From positions 1,116,001 through 1,180,000 of the forward strand of contig CAVRQM010000001.1 in assembly GCA_963723455.1 (NCBI GenBank): a stretch of 64,000 nucleotides of DNA. Direction: 5' to 3'. Source of the stretch: CAVRQM01 sp963723455 (lineage in GTDB: Bacteria; Pseudomonadota; Alphaproteobacteria; Acetobacterales; Acetobacteraceae). The notes under the pieces are model-generated. The model saw only the letters and a list, made by a program, of their open reading frames with translations, searched no databases and was not told the DNA's origin. Both the position numbers and the translations under genes were made by a program. Positions 26,144 to 35,671 of the stretch are shown here, piece after piece. Positions within the stretch are counted from its first letter, which is position 1. Each line of letters begins with the position of its first letter.

Positions 26144-26722
26144 TCATGTGCCACCCCCTGCATCGCCTTCCGATGCCGGTTGTGCGGAAGCCGTGGGCTC
26201 CTCGTGCAAAGATGGGCCTGCGGCTTCGTTCGTTGGGCGAGGCTCTTTAAGCCTCCAGCCATATGGACGCACATTCTCCAAGCTCGGCGCGCGGCTTAGC
26301 CTAGCGCTAAGAGTGGATGCTGGGTCTTTGCCACCAACTTTCACGCCCGCTTGCTCAAGAGATGTTAGCAACTCTCGCGTATGCAGCGGCCGTCCAGCGG
26401 CGCGAATGATCACTGCCGCGGCGCGCTCAGTTATACCCAAAGTTCCAGGAGGGTCTGAGTTTGCTGCTTCGGTCACAACGCGGCGCGTCGTGGTCAATGG
26501 CGGGGACACGACCGCGACAGACGGGCTAGGGTGAAACGCTGCCAACGGCTGCATAGAGGATGTATCCAGTTGTGGGCGATACAGTCCCATCGAACCGGAG
26601 TCCGCGACGATGGCGTCTGGCCGCAACTCCCGGTAGGCTGCGATGAAATTGTTCCACCGCCGCCATTCTTCGACGGCCGCCTGGAGCTTCACATAAGCCT
26701 GAGTAAGAACGGGGTCGTCCAT
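26144..26722 (-). CDS. Protein with a C-terminal HARE-HTH-like winged helix
   Basis: 192 residues. The N-terminal ~35 are a helix (LTQAYVKLQAAVEEWRRW), and residues 36-95 are low-complexity. Residues ~96-160 resemble the HARE-HTH/winged-helix fold: GITERAAAVIIRAAG, then PLHTRELLTSLEQAGVKV, then a DPASTLSARLSR helix and YGWRLKE wing. Such domains occur in restriction systems and chromatin proteins and probably bind DNA or a nucleic-acid protein complex. The last 30 residues are disordered. No restriction enzyme gene is next to it. Base composition marks it as probably acquired. Confidence 0.6.
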   Translation of the reverse strand: MDDPVLTQAYVKLQAAVEEWRRWNNFIAAYRELRPDAIVADSGSMGLYRPQLDTSSMQPLAAFHPSPSVAVVSPPLTTTRRVVTEAANSDPPGTLGITERAAAVIIRAAGRPLHTRELLTSLEQAGVKVGGKDPASTLSARLSRAPSLENVRPYGWRLKEPRPTNEAAGPSLHEEPTASAQPASEGDAGGGT

Positions 26723-26774
26723 GACGGACGCTTGTAGCAGCGCCTCGCGGAGTCGCGCAACGGCCCTTACGGCG

Positions 26775-27015
26775 TCATGTGGGATTACCCCAACGCTTTT
26801 GCGCGCCGGATTTTGCTGTCTCCGAGCGACGCTTTAGAATCCAAAGCGTCAGACCTGGCTCGACCGCCTTCAAGACCGCCCTTACGCCCTAATCCCGATG
26901 CCGCGGCACCTTTCCCGTCATCCATCGCGTCCGGCACGGCTCCGGTCGCAATATCGACCATGAGCTTGCCGAGTTGGATTGGATCGCGTGGACGTGGCGT
27001 GCGCTTCATTGTCAT
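26775..27015 (-). CDS. Small GRKGG-motif basic protein (one frameshift)
   Basis: RDPIQLGKLMVDIATG followed by a linker and ASGLGRKGGLEGGRARSDAL matches a widespread small family of basic proteins with GRKGGLKGG repeats. The called frame ends RRAKALG after 76 residues. Removing the T corresponding to base 26829 restores ARSETAKSGAQKRWGNPT and stop at 26775, the ending expected for the family. Function unknown; nucleic-acid binding is a guess from the basic composition. Possible starts are MTMKR (27015) or MKR (27009). Confidence 0.6.
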
Positions 27016-27193
27016 CGGGACATTTTACACCACTCGGCTCAGTGGTGCAGTCGGAAGCGACTAGGACTAAAGTCTAGGCCGTTCAAACTGACCCACTGCC
27101 ATCACAACCAATTCCATCAACTCAAGCTGTTCGCGGTTGGACACTAAAGCGCGCTATCTCAGGCTAGAGACACACTCCCCTCGTCCCGCCCGG

Positions 27194-27772
27194 TCAGCCT
27201 CCCGCAGCGCCTGGACCGGCGATCCCTTGCAGCCCCAGGAACAGGCCCAGCAGCACGCAGGTCAGCACGTCCATCACCACCACCAGCACGGTGGCGCGGC
27301 CGGCGGACAGGTCCAGGCCGCGGCGCGCCAGGAACCAGTGCAGGCCGATCTGGTAGGCCAGCACGGCGAGCAGCGCGGCCAGCGCCAGCGGGCGCTGCGG
27401 CAGCCCGGCGGCGGCCAGCGCGCCGGCGGCGGCGAAGGCGGCGATCGCGGCCAGGGTCATGGTCCATTGCGACCAGTCGAATGCGACGGCGAAGCGGCCC
27501 CACTCGGCTTCCCGCCCCCAGCGCCGCGCCAGCGCCTCGGAGGCGACCAGCGGCAGCAGCAGCAGCGCCACCGCCGCGAACAGCGCGGCCAGTTCGTGCG
27601 CGTCGCCGCCGCCCAGCATCGACAGCGCCCCGAACACCAGAGGGAACGCCAGCAGCGGGGCCAGGCTGGCCAGCACGTCCTGCGCCGAGCCGCCGAGATG
27701 GCGGAAGCCGGACGCATCGAAGCGCGCCAGCAGCACCAGACCGCGCAGCACGCTGACCAGCGCCGCCGTCAT
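27194..27772 (-). CDS. Hypothetical multi-pass membrane protein
   Basis: 192 residues, start MTAALVSVLRGLVLLARFD, with about five hydrophobic helices (PLLAFPLVFGALSML, LAALFAAVALLLLPLVA, TMTLAAIAAFAAAGALAAAG, LALAALLAVLAYQIGLHWFL, ATVLVVVMDVLTCVLLGLF). The ATG overlaps the dapE stop (ATGA), so it is the third gene of dapD-dapE. No known family; the location suggests an envelope or cell-wall link, unproven. Confidence 0.75.
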   Translation of the reverse strand: MTAALVSVLRGLVLLARFDASGFRHLGGSAQDVLASLAPLLAFPLVFGALSMLGGGDAHELAALFAAVALLLLPLVASEALARRWGREAEWGRFAVAFDWSQWTMTLAAIAAFAAAGALAAAGLPQRPLALAALLAVLAYQIGLHWFLARRGLDLSAGRATVLVVVMDVLTCVLLGLFLGLQGIAGPGAAGG

Positions 27773-28908
27773 TGCAGCACGGCCGCCAGCACGTCGGCAT
27801 AGATCGCGGCGAGCTGGCGCAGATCGGCCACCGCAACGTGCTCGTCGGCCTGGTGGATGGTGGCGCCGACCAGGCCGAACTCGGCCACCGGGCAGAACCG
27901 GGCGATGAAGCGGGCGTCGGAGGTGCCGCCGCCGGTGTCCAGCCGCGGCTCGGCCCCGGTGGCGTCGCGGATCGCGCGGCACAGCGCATCGGTCCAGGGG
28001 CCGGGCTGGGTGCGGAAGCTGTCGCCGCTGAGCGCCGCCGCCAGCTCGAACCGCGGCGCGTGCTGCGCCACGGCTTCGCGCAGCCAGGCCTCCAGCGAGG
28101 CGCCGGTGTGGCGGTCGTTGAAGCGGATGTTGAGCATCGCCCGCGCCGCCGCGGGGATGACGTTGCTGGCCGGGTTGCCGACGTCGATGCTGGTGACCTG
28201 CAGGCTCGACGGCTCGAACCACTCGGTGCCGGCGTCCAGCGGGGCGGCGGTGATCGCGGCCAGCGCCCGCAGCAGCCGGTGCACGGGATTGTCGGCGCGC
28301 TGCGGATAGGCGCTGTGGCCCTGCACGCCATGCACGGTGATCCGCGCCGACAGGCTGCCGCGCCGGCCGATCTTGACCATCTCGCCGAGCCGGCCCGGGT
28401 TGGTCGGCTCGCCCACCAGGCACATATCGGGCACCTCGCCGCGCCCGGCCAGCCAGTCCAGCACGCGCACGGTGCCGTCGGTCGCCGGGCCTTCCTCGTC
28501 GCCGGTGATCAGCAGGCTGACCGATCCGGCATGGTCCGGGCAGCGGGCGCAGGCGGCGACGAAGGCGGCGATGGCGCCCTTCATGTCGCAGGCGCCGCGG
28601 CCGTACAGCATGCCGTCGGCAAGCTCGGCGCCGAACGGGTCGTGGCTCCACAAGGCGGCGTCGCCCGGCGGCACCACGTCGGTATGCCCGGCGAAGCACA
28701 GATGCGGGCTGCCGGCGCCGCGCCGGGCGAACAGGTTGGGCGTGGTCCCGAACACCGGCCGCGAGACGGCGAACCCGATCGGCTCCAGCGCCGCGTGCAG
28801 CGTGTCGAGCGCGCCGTCGTCCTCGGGAGTGACCGAGCGGCAGCGGATCAGGGACCGCGCCAGCGGCAGCGGGTCTGCGAGATCCTGGGCGGCGGACGCA
28901 CGGGTCAA
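27769..28908 (-). CDS. dapE: Succinyl-diaminopimelate desuccinylase
   Basis: 379-residue M20-family zinc hydrolase making LL-diaminopimelate for lysine and peptidoglycan. Motifs: CFAGHTDVVPPGD (zinc His), YGRGACDMKGA (bridging Asp), TGDEEGPATDGT (catalytic Glu), LVGEPTNPG, VHGVQGHSAYPQ and TGGGTSDARFI. Length is normal. The start overlaps the dapD stop by 4 bp. Confidence 0.95.
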   Translation of the reverse strand: MTRASAAQDLADPLPLARSLIRCRSVTPEDDGALDTLHAALEPIGFAVSRPVFGTTPNLFARRGAGSPHLCFAGHTDVVPPGDAALWSHDPFGAELADGMLYGRGACDMKGAIAAFVAACARCPDHAGSVSLLITGDEEGPATDGTVRVLDWLAGRGEVPDMCLVGEPTNPGRLGEMVKIGRRGSLSARITVHGVQGHSAYPQRADNPVHRLLRALAAITAAPLDAGTEWFEPSSLQVTSIDVGNPASNVIPAAARAMLNIRFNDRHTGASLEAWLREAVAQHAPRFELAAALSGDSFRTQPGPWTDALCRAIRDATGAEPRLDTGGGTSDARFIARFCPVAEFGLVGATIHQADEHVAVADLRQLAAIYADVLAAVLQ

Positions 28909-29789
28909 TCGCGCAGCAGCTCGTTGATCGAGGTCTTGGCGCGGGTCCGCTCATCGACGCGCTTGACGATCACCGCGCAGGCCAGGCCGGGGCCGGGCGA
29001 GCCGTCCGGCAGGGGACGCCCCGGCATCGCGCCGGGCACCACCACGGAATAGGCGGGCACGCGGCCGCGAAACACCTCGCCGGTGGCGCGATCGACGATG
29101 CGGGTGGACGCGCCGAGGAACACGCCCATCGACAGCACGCTGCCCCGCTCGACGCGCACGCCTTCGGCCACCTCGCTGCGGGCGCCGATGAAGCAGTCGT
29201 CCTCGATCACCACCGGCGCGGCCTGCAGCGGCTCCAGCACGCCGCCGATGCCGGCGCCGCCGCTGATATGGCAGCGCGCGCCGATCTGCGCGCAACTGCC
29301 GACCGTGGCCCAGGTGTCGATCATGCTGCCGGCCCCGACATGCGCGCCGACATTGACGAAGCAGGGCATCAGCACGACGCCGGGCGCCACATAGGCGCTG
29401 GCCCGCACCACCGCGCCCGGCACGGCGCGGAACCCGGCCGCGGCGAAGCGCGCCGCATCCCAGCCGTCGGTCTTCATGCCGACCTTGTCGAACACCGGGG
29501 CGCCGCCCGGCCCCGGCATCGGCGCGCTGTCGTTCAGGCGGAACGACAGCAGCACCGCCTTTTTCAGCCATTCATGGACGATCCAGGCGGAGTCGGGTTC
29601 GTTGCGGCCGTCGCCGGATGGCGAGGCCACGCGCAGTTCGCCCGCGCCGAGCGCGGCCAGAGCCGCAGCGACCGCCTCGCGCGGCTCGCCCCGGGTGCTG
29701 CCGTCGATCTGGTCGCGACGCTCCCACACGGCCTCGATGACGGCGCGGAGCGGATGGTCGGTCGCCCCGTTCAGCGGTCGTGGTGTCAT
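28905..29789 (-). CDS. dapD: Tetrahydrodipicolinate N-succinyltransferase
   Basis: 294 residues. The left-handed beta-helix of hexapeptide repeats is plain from about 125 (VVRASAYVAPGVVLMPCFVN, GAGSMIDTWATVGSCAQIG, HISGGAGIGGVLEP, DDCFIGARSEVAEG, GSVLSMGVFLGAST). It uses succinyl-CoA to open the tetrahydrodipicolinate ring, the step before DapC/DapE. About 20 residues longer than E. coli DapD. First gene of dapD-dapE-membrane protein and divergent from the diguanylate cyclase. Confidence 0.95.
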   Translation of the reverse strand: MTPRPLNGATDHPLRAVIEAVWERRDQIDGSTRGEPREAVAAALAALGAGELRVASPSGDGRNEPDSAWIVHEWLKKAVLLSFRLNDSAPMPGPGGAPVFDKVGMKTDGWDAARFAAAGFRAVPGAVVRASAYVAPGVVLMPCFVNVGAHVGAGSMIDTWATVGSCAQIGARCHISGGAGIGGVLEPLQAAPVVIEDDCFIGARSEVAEGVRVERGSVLSMGVFLGASTRIVDRATGEVFRGRVPAYSVVVPGAMPGRPLPDGSPGPGLACAVIVKRVDERTRAKTSINELLRD

Positions 29790-30008
29790 GCCGGCAGCCC
29801 TTCGATGCCGCCCGCGCGGCGCGCCGGACGATGCTCAGGCCGGCATCTGCCTGTCAACACGAGCCGGGGCGCGCCAGCCGGGACGCGCTAGCCGGGGCGC
29901 GCGGGCCGGACGCCGGGCGGCAGGGCGCGCGGCGGCGTAACGGTCCGTTCATGCGCCTGGGTTGCAATGCGAGGCTCAGGGCCGATCCCTGCTGGAGCAA
30001 GACGCGGC

Positions 30009-31544
30009 ATGAAGGACGCCAGAGCGCCCGTTGGGCGATCGTCGCGCCAGACGCGGACCATGCCGGCCGCAACCAGCGTCATCGAGCCGGGACCGGCGGC
30101 GCAGGGTGGCGAGGCCGACGACCCGGGACGGGCGCGGGACGGCGACGTGCTGCGCGGTGCGCTGCTCGACAGTCGCCAGCGCTGGCGCGACCTGGTGACG
30201 ATGGCGGCCGACCTCGCGTTCGAGACCGATGCGGCGGGCCGGTTCGCCTTCGTCGCCCCGGCGGTGGCGCTGGGGTGGCCCGCGGACACGCTGCTCGGCC
30301 AGCCGGCGTCGCTGCTGCTGGCGGACTCGCCGGACGTGGGCGCAGGTGAGGCGGGCGCGGGGGGAGCGGGCGCGGGGGGAGCGGTCGCGGGGCACGGGTT
30401 CGACCCGTTCCGCGTCGCAGCCCCGGTGCGCGGCCGCCGCGCCTGGCTGCGCCGGCAGGACGGGGCCGCAATCTGCCTGTGCTTCGCAGTGGCGCCGCTG
30501 CTGGATGCAGGCGGCCGGGTGATCGGCGCGCGCGGCGTCGGCCAGGACGTGACCGAGCAGGACGCCAGCGACGCGGCGATCGCGGCCGCGCTGCGCCGGT
30601 CCGAAACCATCGACCATATCCTGTGGCGGATGCGCCAGGAGGTGCTGGCGCCGCGCATGATGCAGGTGACGCTGGAGGCGCTGGGCGGCGCGATCGGCGC
30701 GGCCGGCGCGGCGGTGATCGACATGCTGGGCGACGGCGTCTCGCCCACGCTGCTGCACCAGACCGGGCGGCAGATGCCGGCGGTGCTGCACCCGGCGCTG
30801 CTGCTGCTGGAGCAGGGCGGCGCGGAAGGCGGGCACGCCCTGGCGCCGGATGGCCGGCCGTTGCTCGTCTGCCCGTGCCAGACGCGGTTCGGCGAGCAGG
30901 CCGGGCTGGTGCTGTGGCGCGCGCCGGACGCCCGCGCCTGGGATGAGGACGACCGCGGCGTGGTCGCCGCGGCGGCGGCGCTGGTGCGGGTGATCCTTGA
31001 ACACGAATCGATCCAGCGCGAGATGGCCCGCCAGGCGCGCACCGATCCGCTGACCGGCCTGCTGAACCGGCGGGCGTTCCTGGACGAGGTGGCGCGGCGC
31101 ATCGACCGGCTGGACCGCGAAGGCATCCCGGGCACGCTGATGTTCATCGACCTGGACAATTTCAAGCGCCTGAACGACAGCCGCGGGCATGACGTGGGCG
31201 ACGACGCGCTGTGCCTCGCCGGCAACCTGCTGCGCGCGGCGGTCCGCCCGGCCGACCTGGTGGCCCGGCTGGGCGGCGACGAGTTCGCGCTGTGGCTGGA
31301 CGGCACCGACGAATTGTCGGCCGCCGAGCGCGCCGAGATGCTGCGCGTCGAGGGGCCGCGCGCGCTGGAGCATCTCGGCGACCCGATGGATCCGCCGGTC
31401 GGCATGTCGATCGGCATTGCCACGCGCTGGCCGGGCCGCGGCGAGGATCTCGACACGCTGATCCATCGCGCGGACCAGATCATGTACGAGGTCAAGCGCG
31501 CGGGCCGCGGCCATTGGCGCGTCTCGCGTTCGGATGGCTGGTGA
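30009..31544 (+). CDS. Diguanylate cyclase with PAS and GAF-like sensory regions
   Basis: About 511 residues. A PAS domain (MAADLAFETDAAGRFAFVAPAV) is followed by a helix, a weak GAF-like middle (LGGAIGAAGAAVIDML), and the GGDEF domain from DPLTGLLNRRAFLDEV. The active motif GGDEF is intact, and an I-site RPAD five residues upstream predicts product inhibition by c-di-GMP. No EAL domain. A Gly/Ala repeat (AGAGGAGAGGAVAG) interrupts the PAS. Start uncertain: 29967, 30009 and 30060 are in frame, and 30009 has the nearest purine-rich GGAG. The stop overlaps the DUF2336 start (TGATG). Confidence 0.88.
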   Translation: MKDARAPVGRSSRQTRTMPAATSVIEPGPAAQGGEADDPGRARDGDVLRGALLDSRQRWRDLVTMAADLAFETDAAGRFAFVAPAVALGWPADTLLGQPASLLLADSPDVGAGEAGAGGAGAGGAVAGHGFDPFRVAAPVRGRRAWLRRQDGAAICLCFAVAPLLDAGGRVIGARGVGQDVTEQDASDAAIAAALRRSETIDHILWRMRQEVLAPRMMQVTLEALGGAIGAAGAAVIDMLGDGVSPTLLHQTGRQMPAVLHPALLLLEQGGAEGGHALAPDGRPLLVCPCQTRFGEQAGLVLWRAPDARAWDEDDRGVVAAAAALVRVILEHESIQREMARQARTDPLTGLLNRRAFLDEVARRIDRLDREGIPGTLMFIDLDNFKRLNDSRGHDVGDDALCLAGNLLRAAVRPADLVARLGGDEFALWLDGTDELSAAERAEMLRVEGPRALEHLGDPMDPPVGMSIGIATRWPGRGEDLDTLIHRADQIMYEVKRAGRGHWRVSRSDGW

Positions 31545-32900
31545 TGTCGCGCGCCAGCGCACAGCCGGTCGCGGCGACAGCCGCGGACCGCGCGCATGAT
31601 GCCCGGCATGACCGAGCGGGGCGCGACCAAGCGGGGCGCGACGAGGCGGGGCGCGACGAGGCGGGGCGCGACGAAGCGGGGCGCGACGAAGCGGGGCGCG
31701 ACGAGGCGGCGCGGGTCCGGCTGGCCGCCAATCCGGGCACGGCCGCCGAACTGCTGCAACGCCTGGCCGCGGATCCGCGCGTCACCGTGCGCGCGGCGCT
31801 GGCGCTAAATCCGGCGGCCTCGGCCGATCAGGACGCGGCGCTGGCCGATGATTGCGACGAGCGCGTCCGCACGCTGCTCGCCCGCAAGCTGGCCTTGCTG
31901 GTCCCGCAGGTGGCAGCGCCCGAGCGCTGACCACATGCGCGAGCGCATGCTGGCGACGCTGTCCGGCCTGATCGAGGACGAGGCGGTGCGGGTGCGCGCG
32001 GCGATCGCCGACGTGCTGAAGGAATTGCCGCAGGCGCCGCGGGCGCTGATCCTGCGCCTGGCGCGGGATTGCGCGGTTCCGGTGAGCGAGCCGGTGATCC
32101 GCCTGTCGCCGCTGCTGACCGCCGAGGATCTGCTGGCGCTGCTGGCCCAGCCGCCGAGTGCGGCCACCGCCACCGCGATCGCTCGCCGGCCGGATCTGCA
32201 CGAATCGGTGTCCGACGCGATCGCCGCGACCGCCGACAGCGCCGCGATCACCGCGCTGCTGGGCAACCGCTCGGCGGCGATCCGCGAAGCCACGCTCGAT
32301 GCGCTCGTCGCGCGCGCCGCGGCGCATGAGGATTGGCACGATCCGCTGGTCCGCCGGCCGATGCTGACAAGGCGGGCGGCGCGGCGCCTGTCGGAGATCG
32401 TCGCCACGCACCTGCTGGAAGTGCTCGCCGGGCGCGACGACCTGGACCCTGGCACGGCAGCCGAGCTGCGGCAGCGCCTGGCTGACCGCCTGGGACTCGC
32501 CGAGCGCCCGGACGGCGAGGACAGCCCCGGACCGTCGGGCGCCGCCGAGCACGCGATCGCCACGGCGCGGGCGCTGTTCGCCAAGGGCGAGCTGACCGAG
32601 CAGGCGATGATCGGCGTTGGCCAGCGCGGCGATAGCGGGCTCTGCGCGGCGATGCTGGCGGTCGCCGTCGGCGTGCAGGTCGGCGTCATCGAGCGAGCCG
32701 CCGCGCTGCGCAGCGCCAAGGCGCTGGTCAGCCTGGCCTGGGCCGCCGGCTTTTCCATGCGCGCCGGAGTGGCGGTGCAGTCGATCCTGGGCAGGCTGTC
32801 GCCGTCCGCCATGCTGCGCGCCACGGCGAACGGGGATTTTCCGCTGGCCCCGGACGAGATGCGCTGGCAGATCGACCTGCTGAAGCGCATCGGCCGGTGA
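31544..32900 (+). CDS. DUF2336 (HEAT-like) protein with an AGRDE repeat (one frameshift)
   Basis: About 452 residues after removing one extra base near 31928. The first frame runs MSRASAQPVAATAADRAHD, then seven 15-bp units giving AGRDE pentapeptides, then VRLAANPGTAAELLQRLAADP and LLARKLALLVPQVAAPER and stops. The second frame continues DHMRERMLATLSGLIEDEAVRVRAAIADVLKELP and the rest of the DUF2336 fold, with PVSEPVIRLSPLLTAEDLLALL. Function unknown; DUF2336 proteins are helical-repeat proteins. Translation is coupled to the diguanylate cyclase upstream, suggesting a c-di-GMP partner or target. Confidence 0.78.
31610..31714 (+). repeat. 15-bp in-frame tandem repeat (7 units)
   Basis: Seven consecutive 15-bp units (consensus GACGAGGCGGGGCGC) at 31610-31714. 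Because 15 is a multiple of 3, gain or loss of a unit changes the length of the AGRDE tract without a frameshift. Confidence 0.92.
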
Positions 32901-33073
32901 CAGAACTCCACAATGTCCGCTCGACTGGTCGCGTCCTGCAATGGTTGACGATCGTTTAACGTCTTGACCGTGCCAGACGCTACGCCGCCACAACGCCGGT
33001 TTGATCCGCGTGCGACCACGATCGGACGCCGGTCGTCACACGAATCGCCGGCGCTGCGGGAGAGCCGATCGGC

Positions 33074-35022
33074 ATGGACGATGGCATGGTCATCAGTCGC
33101 ACCAGACGCTCCGCGGGCGCCGCCGGCGCGTCGGCGCGCGGCAAGGCCCGCGCGCTGCGGATGCCGTCGGCGCGCCTGGGCGCTGGCGCCGATGCGGAGC
33201 CGCCGACCGCCGATCCGGCGCGCGAACCGGCGCGGAGCGGCACGATCTGGTTCGACTACACCGACCTGGTGCATTATTTCGAGGACAACCGGGTGCCGAC
33301 CGGCATCCAGCGGGTGCAGATCGGGCTGTTCCGCGCCACGCTGGCGCGGGAGGCGGGCGCCGCGCCGGAGCGCCTGGCGGCATGCAGCTTCGACACGCAG
33401 CGGCGGTGCTGGGTGGCGATCCCGGACGCGCTGCTGGCCTCGGTGTGCCGCGCGGCCTGCAGCGGCGCCGCCGGGGTCGTGGCAAGCGGCGTTGCCGACG
33501 AGGCCTGGCGGGCGCTGACCGGCGCCCTGCGGCACAGCGTCAGCAGCGGGCCGTCCGCGCCATTCGCGCCCGGCGACATGCTGGTCAACATCGGCAGCTC
33601 GTGGTGGATCGCCGACTACCTGCGCTACGTGCATCATCTGCAGCGCGAGCGCGGCGTGCTGTACGTAGCGTTCGTGCATGACTGCATCCCGCTGCGGGTG
33701 CCGGAGACCTGTGCGGCGAACCTGGTGGACGAGTTCGGCGCGTGGTTCGCCGAGACCATGCGCATCGCCGACATCGTGCTGGCCAATTCCGAACACACCG
33801 CGCGCGACATCAGGCTGCTGGCGCCGGCCGTCGGCGGCGAGGCGGTGCAGCCGCATGTGGTGCGCCTGGACGCCCGGTTCGACGACGGCCCGCAGCCAGG
33901 CCCGGCCGCGATCGCCCGGCTGGACGCCACGACCCATGCCGGCCTGGGCATCCGCCGGCCCTTCGCGCTGTTCGTCGCCACGCTGGAGGCGCGCAAGAAC
34001 CACATCTTCGTCTTCCGCTGCTGGGAATCGCTGATCGAGAAGCACGGCAACGCGGTGCCGGACCTGATCTGCGTCGGCAAGCAGGGCTGGCTGTTCGACT
34101 ACACGCAGAACTGGCTGCGCGTGCATCCCAAACTCGCCGGGCGCGTCCGGCTGGTCGGCACCCTGTCAGACCACGACGTGGCCGCGCTGTACCGCACCGC
34201 GCAGTTCACGGTGTACTGCTCGCATTACGAAGGCTGGGGACTGCCGGTCACCGAGAGCCTGTGCTACGGCCGGGTGCCGGTGGTGCCCGACAACACCGCG
34301 CTGCCCGAAGCGGGCGGCCGGTTCGCCGCCTATTACGAGCCGGAGTCGCAGGACGGGTTCTGCGCGCAGGTCGAACTGCTGATGGACCGCAGCCGGCGCG
34401 GCGAACTGGAATCGCGCATCCGCGCCGGCTATCAGCCGCGCTCCTGGACCGATGTGCTGACGCAGATGACCTCGGCGCTGCGGCAGGCGACGCTGCGCAG
34501 CGGCGCGGCCCTCGCCGCGGCCGATATGCGCCCGGGCCGCATCTACGGCCTGGCCCGGCCGCGGCGCGAGGCAGCGATGCCGGCCGGGATGGAATCCGGC
34601 GAGCGGCTGAAACACGGAATCGGCTGGCATGCCGCCGAGGAATGGGGAACCTGGTCGCGCCTGGAGCAGGCGCAACTGCTGTTCACCCTGACGGGCCGCA
34701 AGCGCGACTGCCTGATGTACCTTCTTGTGCGCGGCGGGCCGGCCGAGCAGGGTACTGCGGGTGCGCGCGGCGGGCGTGGACATCGCGCCGGTGACGCTGT
34801 TTGCCGGCCAGCGGCGGCTGCTGCGCGTGAAATCTGGACCCGGCGGCCGCCGGCGGCGAGGTGCTCGTCACCTTCGCGGCCCCGCCATACAGCCTATCCG
34901 GCCACACCGACGGGCGCGACCCGCGCGAGATCGGCTTCGGGCTGGAATCGCTTGCCGTTGCCGACCGGCGCGACGCCGCATCCCGCGTCGAGATGCTGGA
35001 GCAGTTCCTGGCCCCGGCGTGA
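33074..35022 (+). CDS. GT4-type glycosyltransferase (two frameshifts near the 3' end)
   Basis: About 648 residues after correction. The N-terminal region has TIWFDYTDLVHYFEDNRVPTG and FVHDCIPLRVPETCAANLVDEF. The C-terminal GT-B half has FALFVATLEARKNHIF, VCVGKQGW-type and RVRLVGTLSDHDVAALYRTA, then YCSHYEGWGLPVTESLCYG with the acidic donor-binding region. Extra bases at about 34752 (after PAEQ) and about 34845 (after VKSGP) shift the frame; the corrected tail reads RVRAAGVDIAPVTLFAGQRR then EVLVTFAAPPYSLSGHTDG and ends FLAPA at 35022. Probably builds an exopolysaccharide or surface glycan. Convergent with lutC, 10 bp apart. Confidence 0.82.
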
Positions 35023-35032
35023 TGTCGTCCGC

Positions 35033-35671
35033 CTACTCGCCCAGCACCAGCAGGACGTCCAGCGTGCGCGGCCCGTGCACGCCGGCCACGCGGCTCAGCT
35101 CGATATCGGCGGTGGCGGATGGGCCGGAGGCGAAGGTGAGCGGCCGGCGCTGGTCGATGCTGTCGCGCAGGCGCGCCACCGCCTCGGGCACCAGCCCCAC
35201 GACCTGGGCCGCCCGCACGACGCACAGCCAGTAATCCGGCAGCAGCGTCACCGCCCGCCGGCCCTGGCGCGCGCCGCCGTCGAGCACGATGGTTCCGGTC
35301 TCGGCGATGGCCAGCGCGCAGCCGGTCATGGCGCCCGCCAGGCGGTCAAGCACATCATGCGGCTGGCCGCCATCCTCGGTGATGTCGATGCCGGCGGGCC
35401 GCCAGCCGGGCGGCAGGTCGGCGGGGACGATGAGACTGCCGATCCGGCGCTCGCCCAGCCGCGCCGAGGCGGCGGCGGCGATCGCGTGCGGTCCCGCGAC
35501 ATCGGCGACCACCACGCCGTAGTCGCGCAGCCGGGCGACGAACCGGTCCAGCAGGACCGCGCCCGGCGCGTCCCAGGTCCGGCGGAAGCCGGGTCCGGGA
35601 TCGGGCAGCGGCGCCGCGCCGGCGGCGACCGCCGCGCGGATGTCGGCCAGCATCGCCTCACGGCCGCGCAT
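35033..35671 (-). CDS. lutC: Lactate utilisation protein C (LUD domain)
   Basis: 212 residues. The LUD/YkgG fold is shown by GGQPHDVLDRLAGAMTGCALAIAETGTIV, SGPSATADIELSRVAGVHGPRTLDVLLV at the end and the N-terminal MLADIRAAV. With LutA and LutB it forms the iron-sulfur L-lactate oxidation complex. The start at 35671 overlaps the lutB 3' end by 14 bp. Last gene of the lutABC run. Confidence 0.9.
   Translation of the reverse strand: MRGREAMLADIRAAVAAGAAPLPDPGPGFRRTWDAPGAVLLDRFVARLRDYGVVVADVAGPHAIAAAASARLGERRIGSLIVPADLPPGWRPAGIDITEDGGQPHDVLDRLAGAMTGCALAIAETGTIVLDGGARQGRRAVTLLPDYWLCVVRAAQVVGLVPEAVARLRDSIDQRRPLTFASGPSATADIELSRVAGVHGPRTLDVLLVLGE

Larger units (their letters stand above)
25741..27193. 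other. AT-richer accessory patch
   Basis: This stretch is visibly less GC-rich than everything around it and uses codons ending in A/T more often. It holds a 53-codon frame, a tRNA-like sequence, a HARE-HTH-like protein gene and a small GRKGG protein gene. It separates the def-fmt-truA-fic run from dapE-dapD. No integrase or direct repeats were recognised. Bases 25741-26143 contain only the small frame and the tRNA-like sequence. Confidence 0.6.

Noticed and set aside
31935..32900. DUF2336 protein starting at the ATG at 31935
   Set aside because: The preceding frame carries the matching N-terminal repeats and is coupled to the GGDEF gene; a single extra base explains the split.
32901..33073. 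Extra gene between the DUF2336 and glycosyltransferase genes
   Set aside because: No open frame with coding character; only TTGACG/TTGACC-like hexamers without matching -10 boxes.
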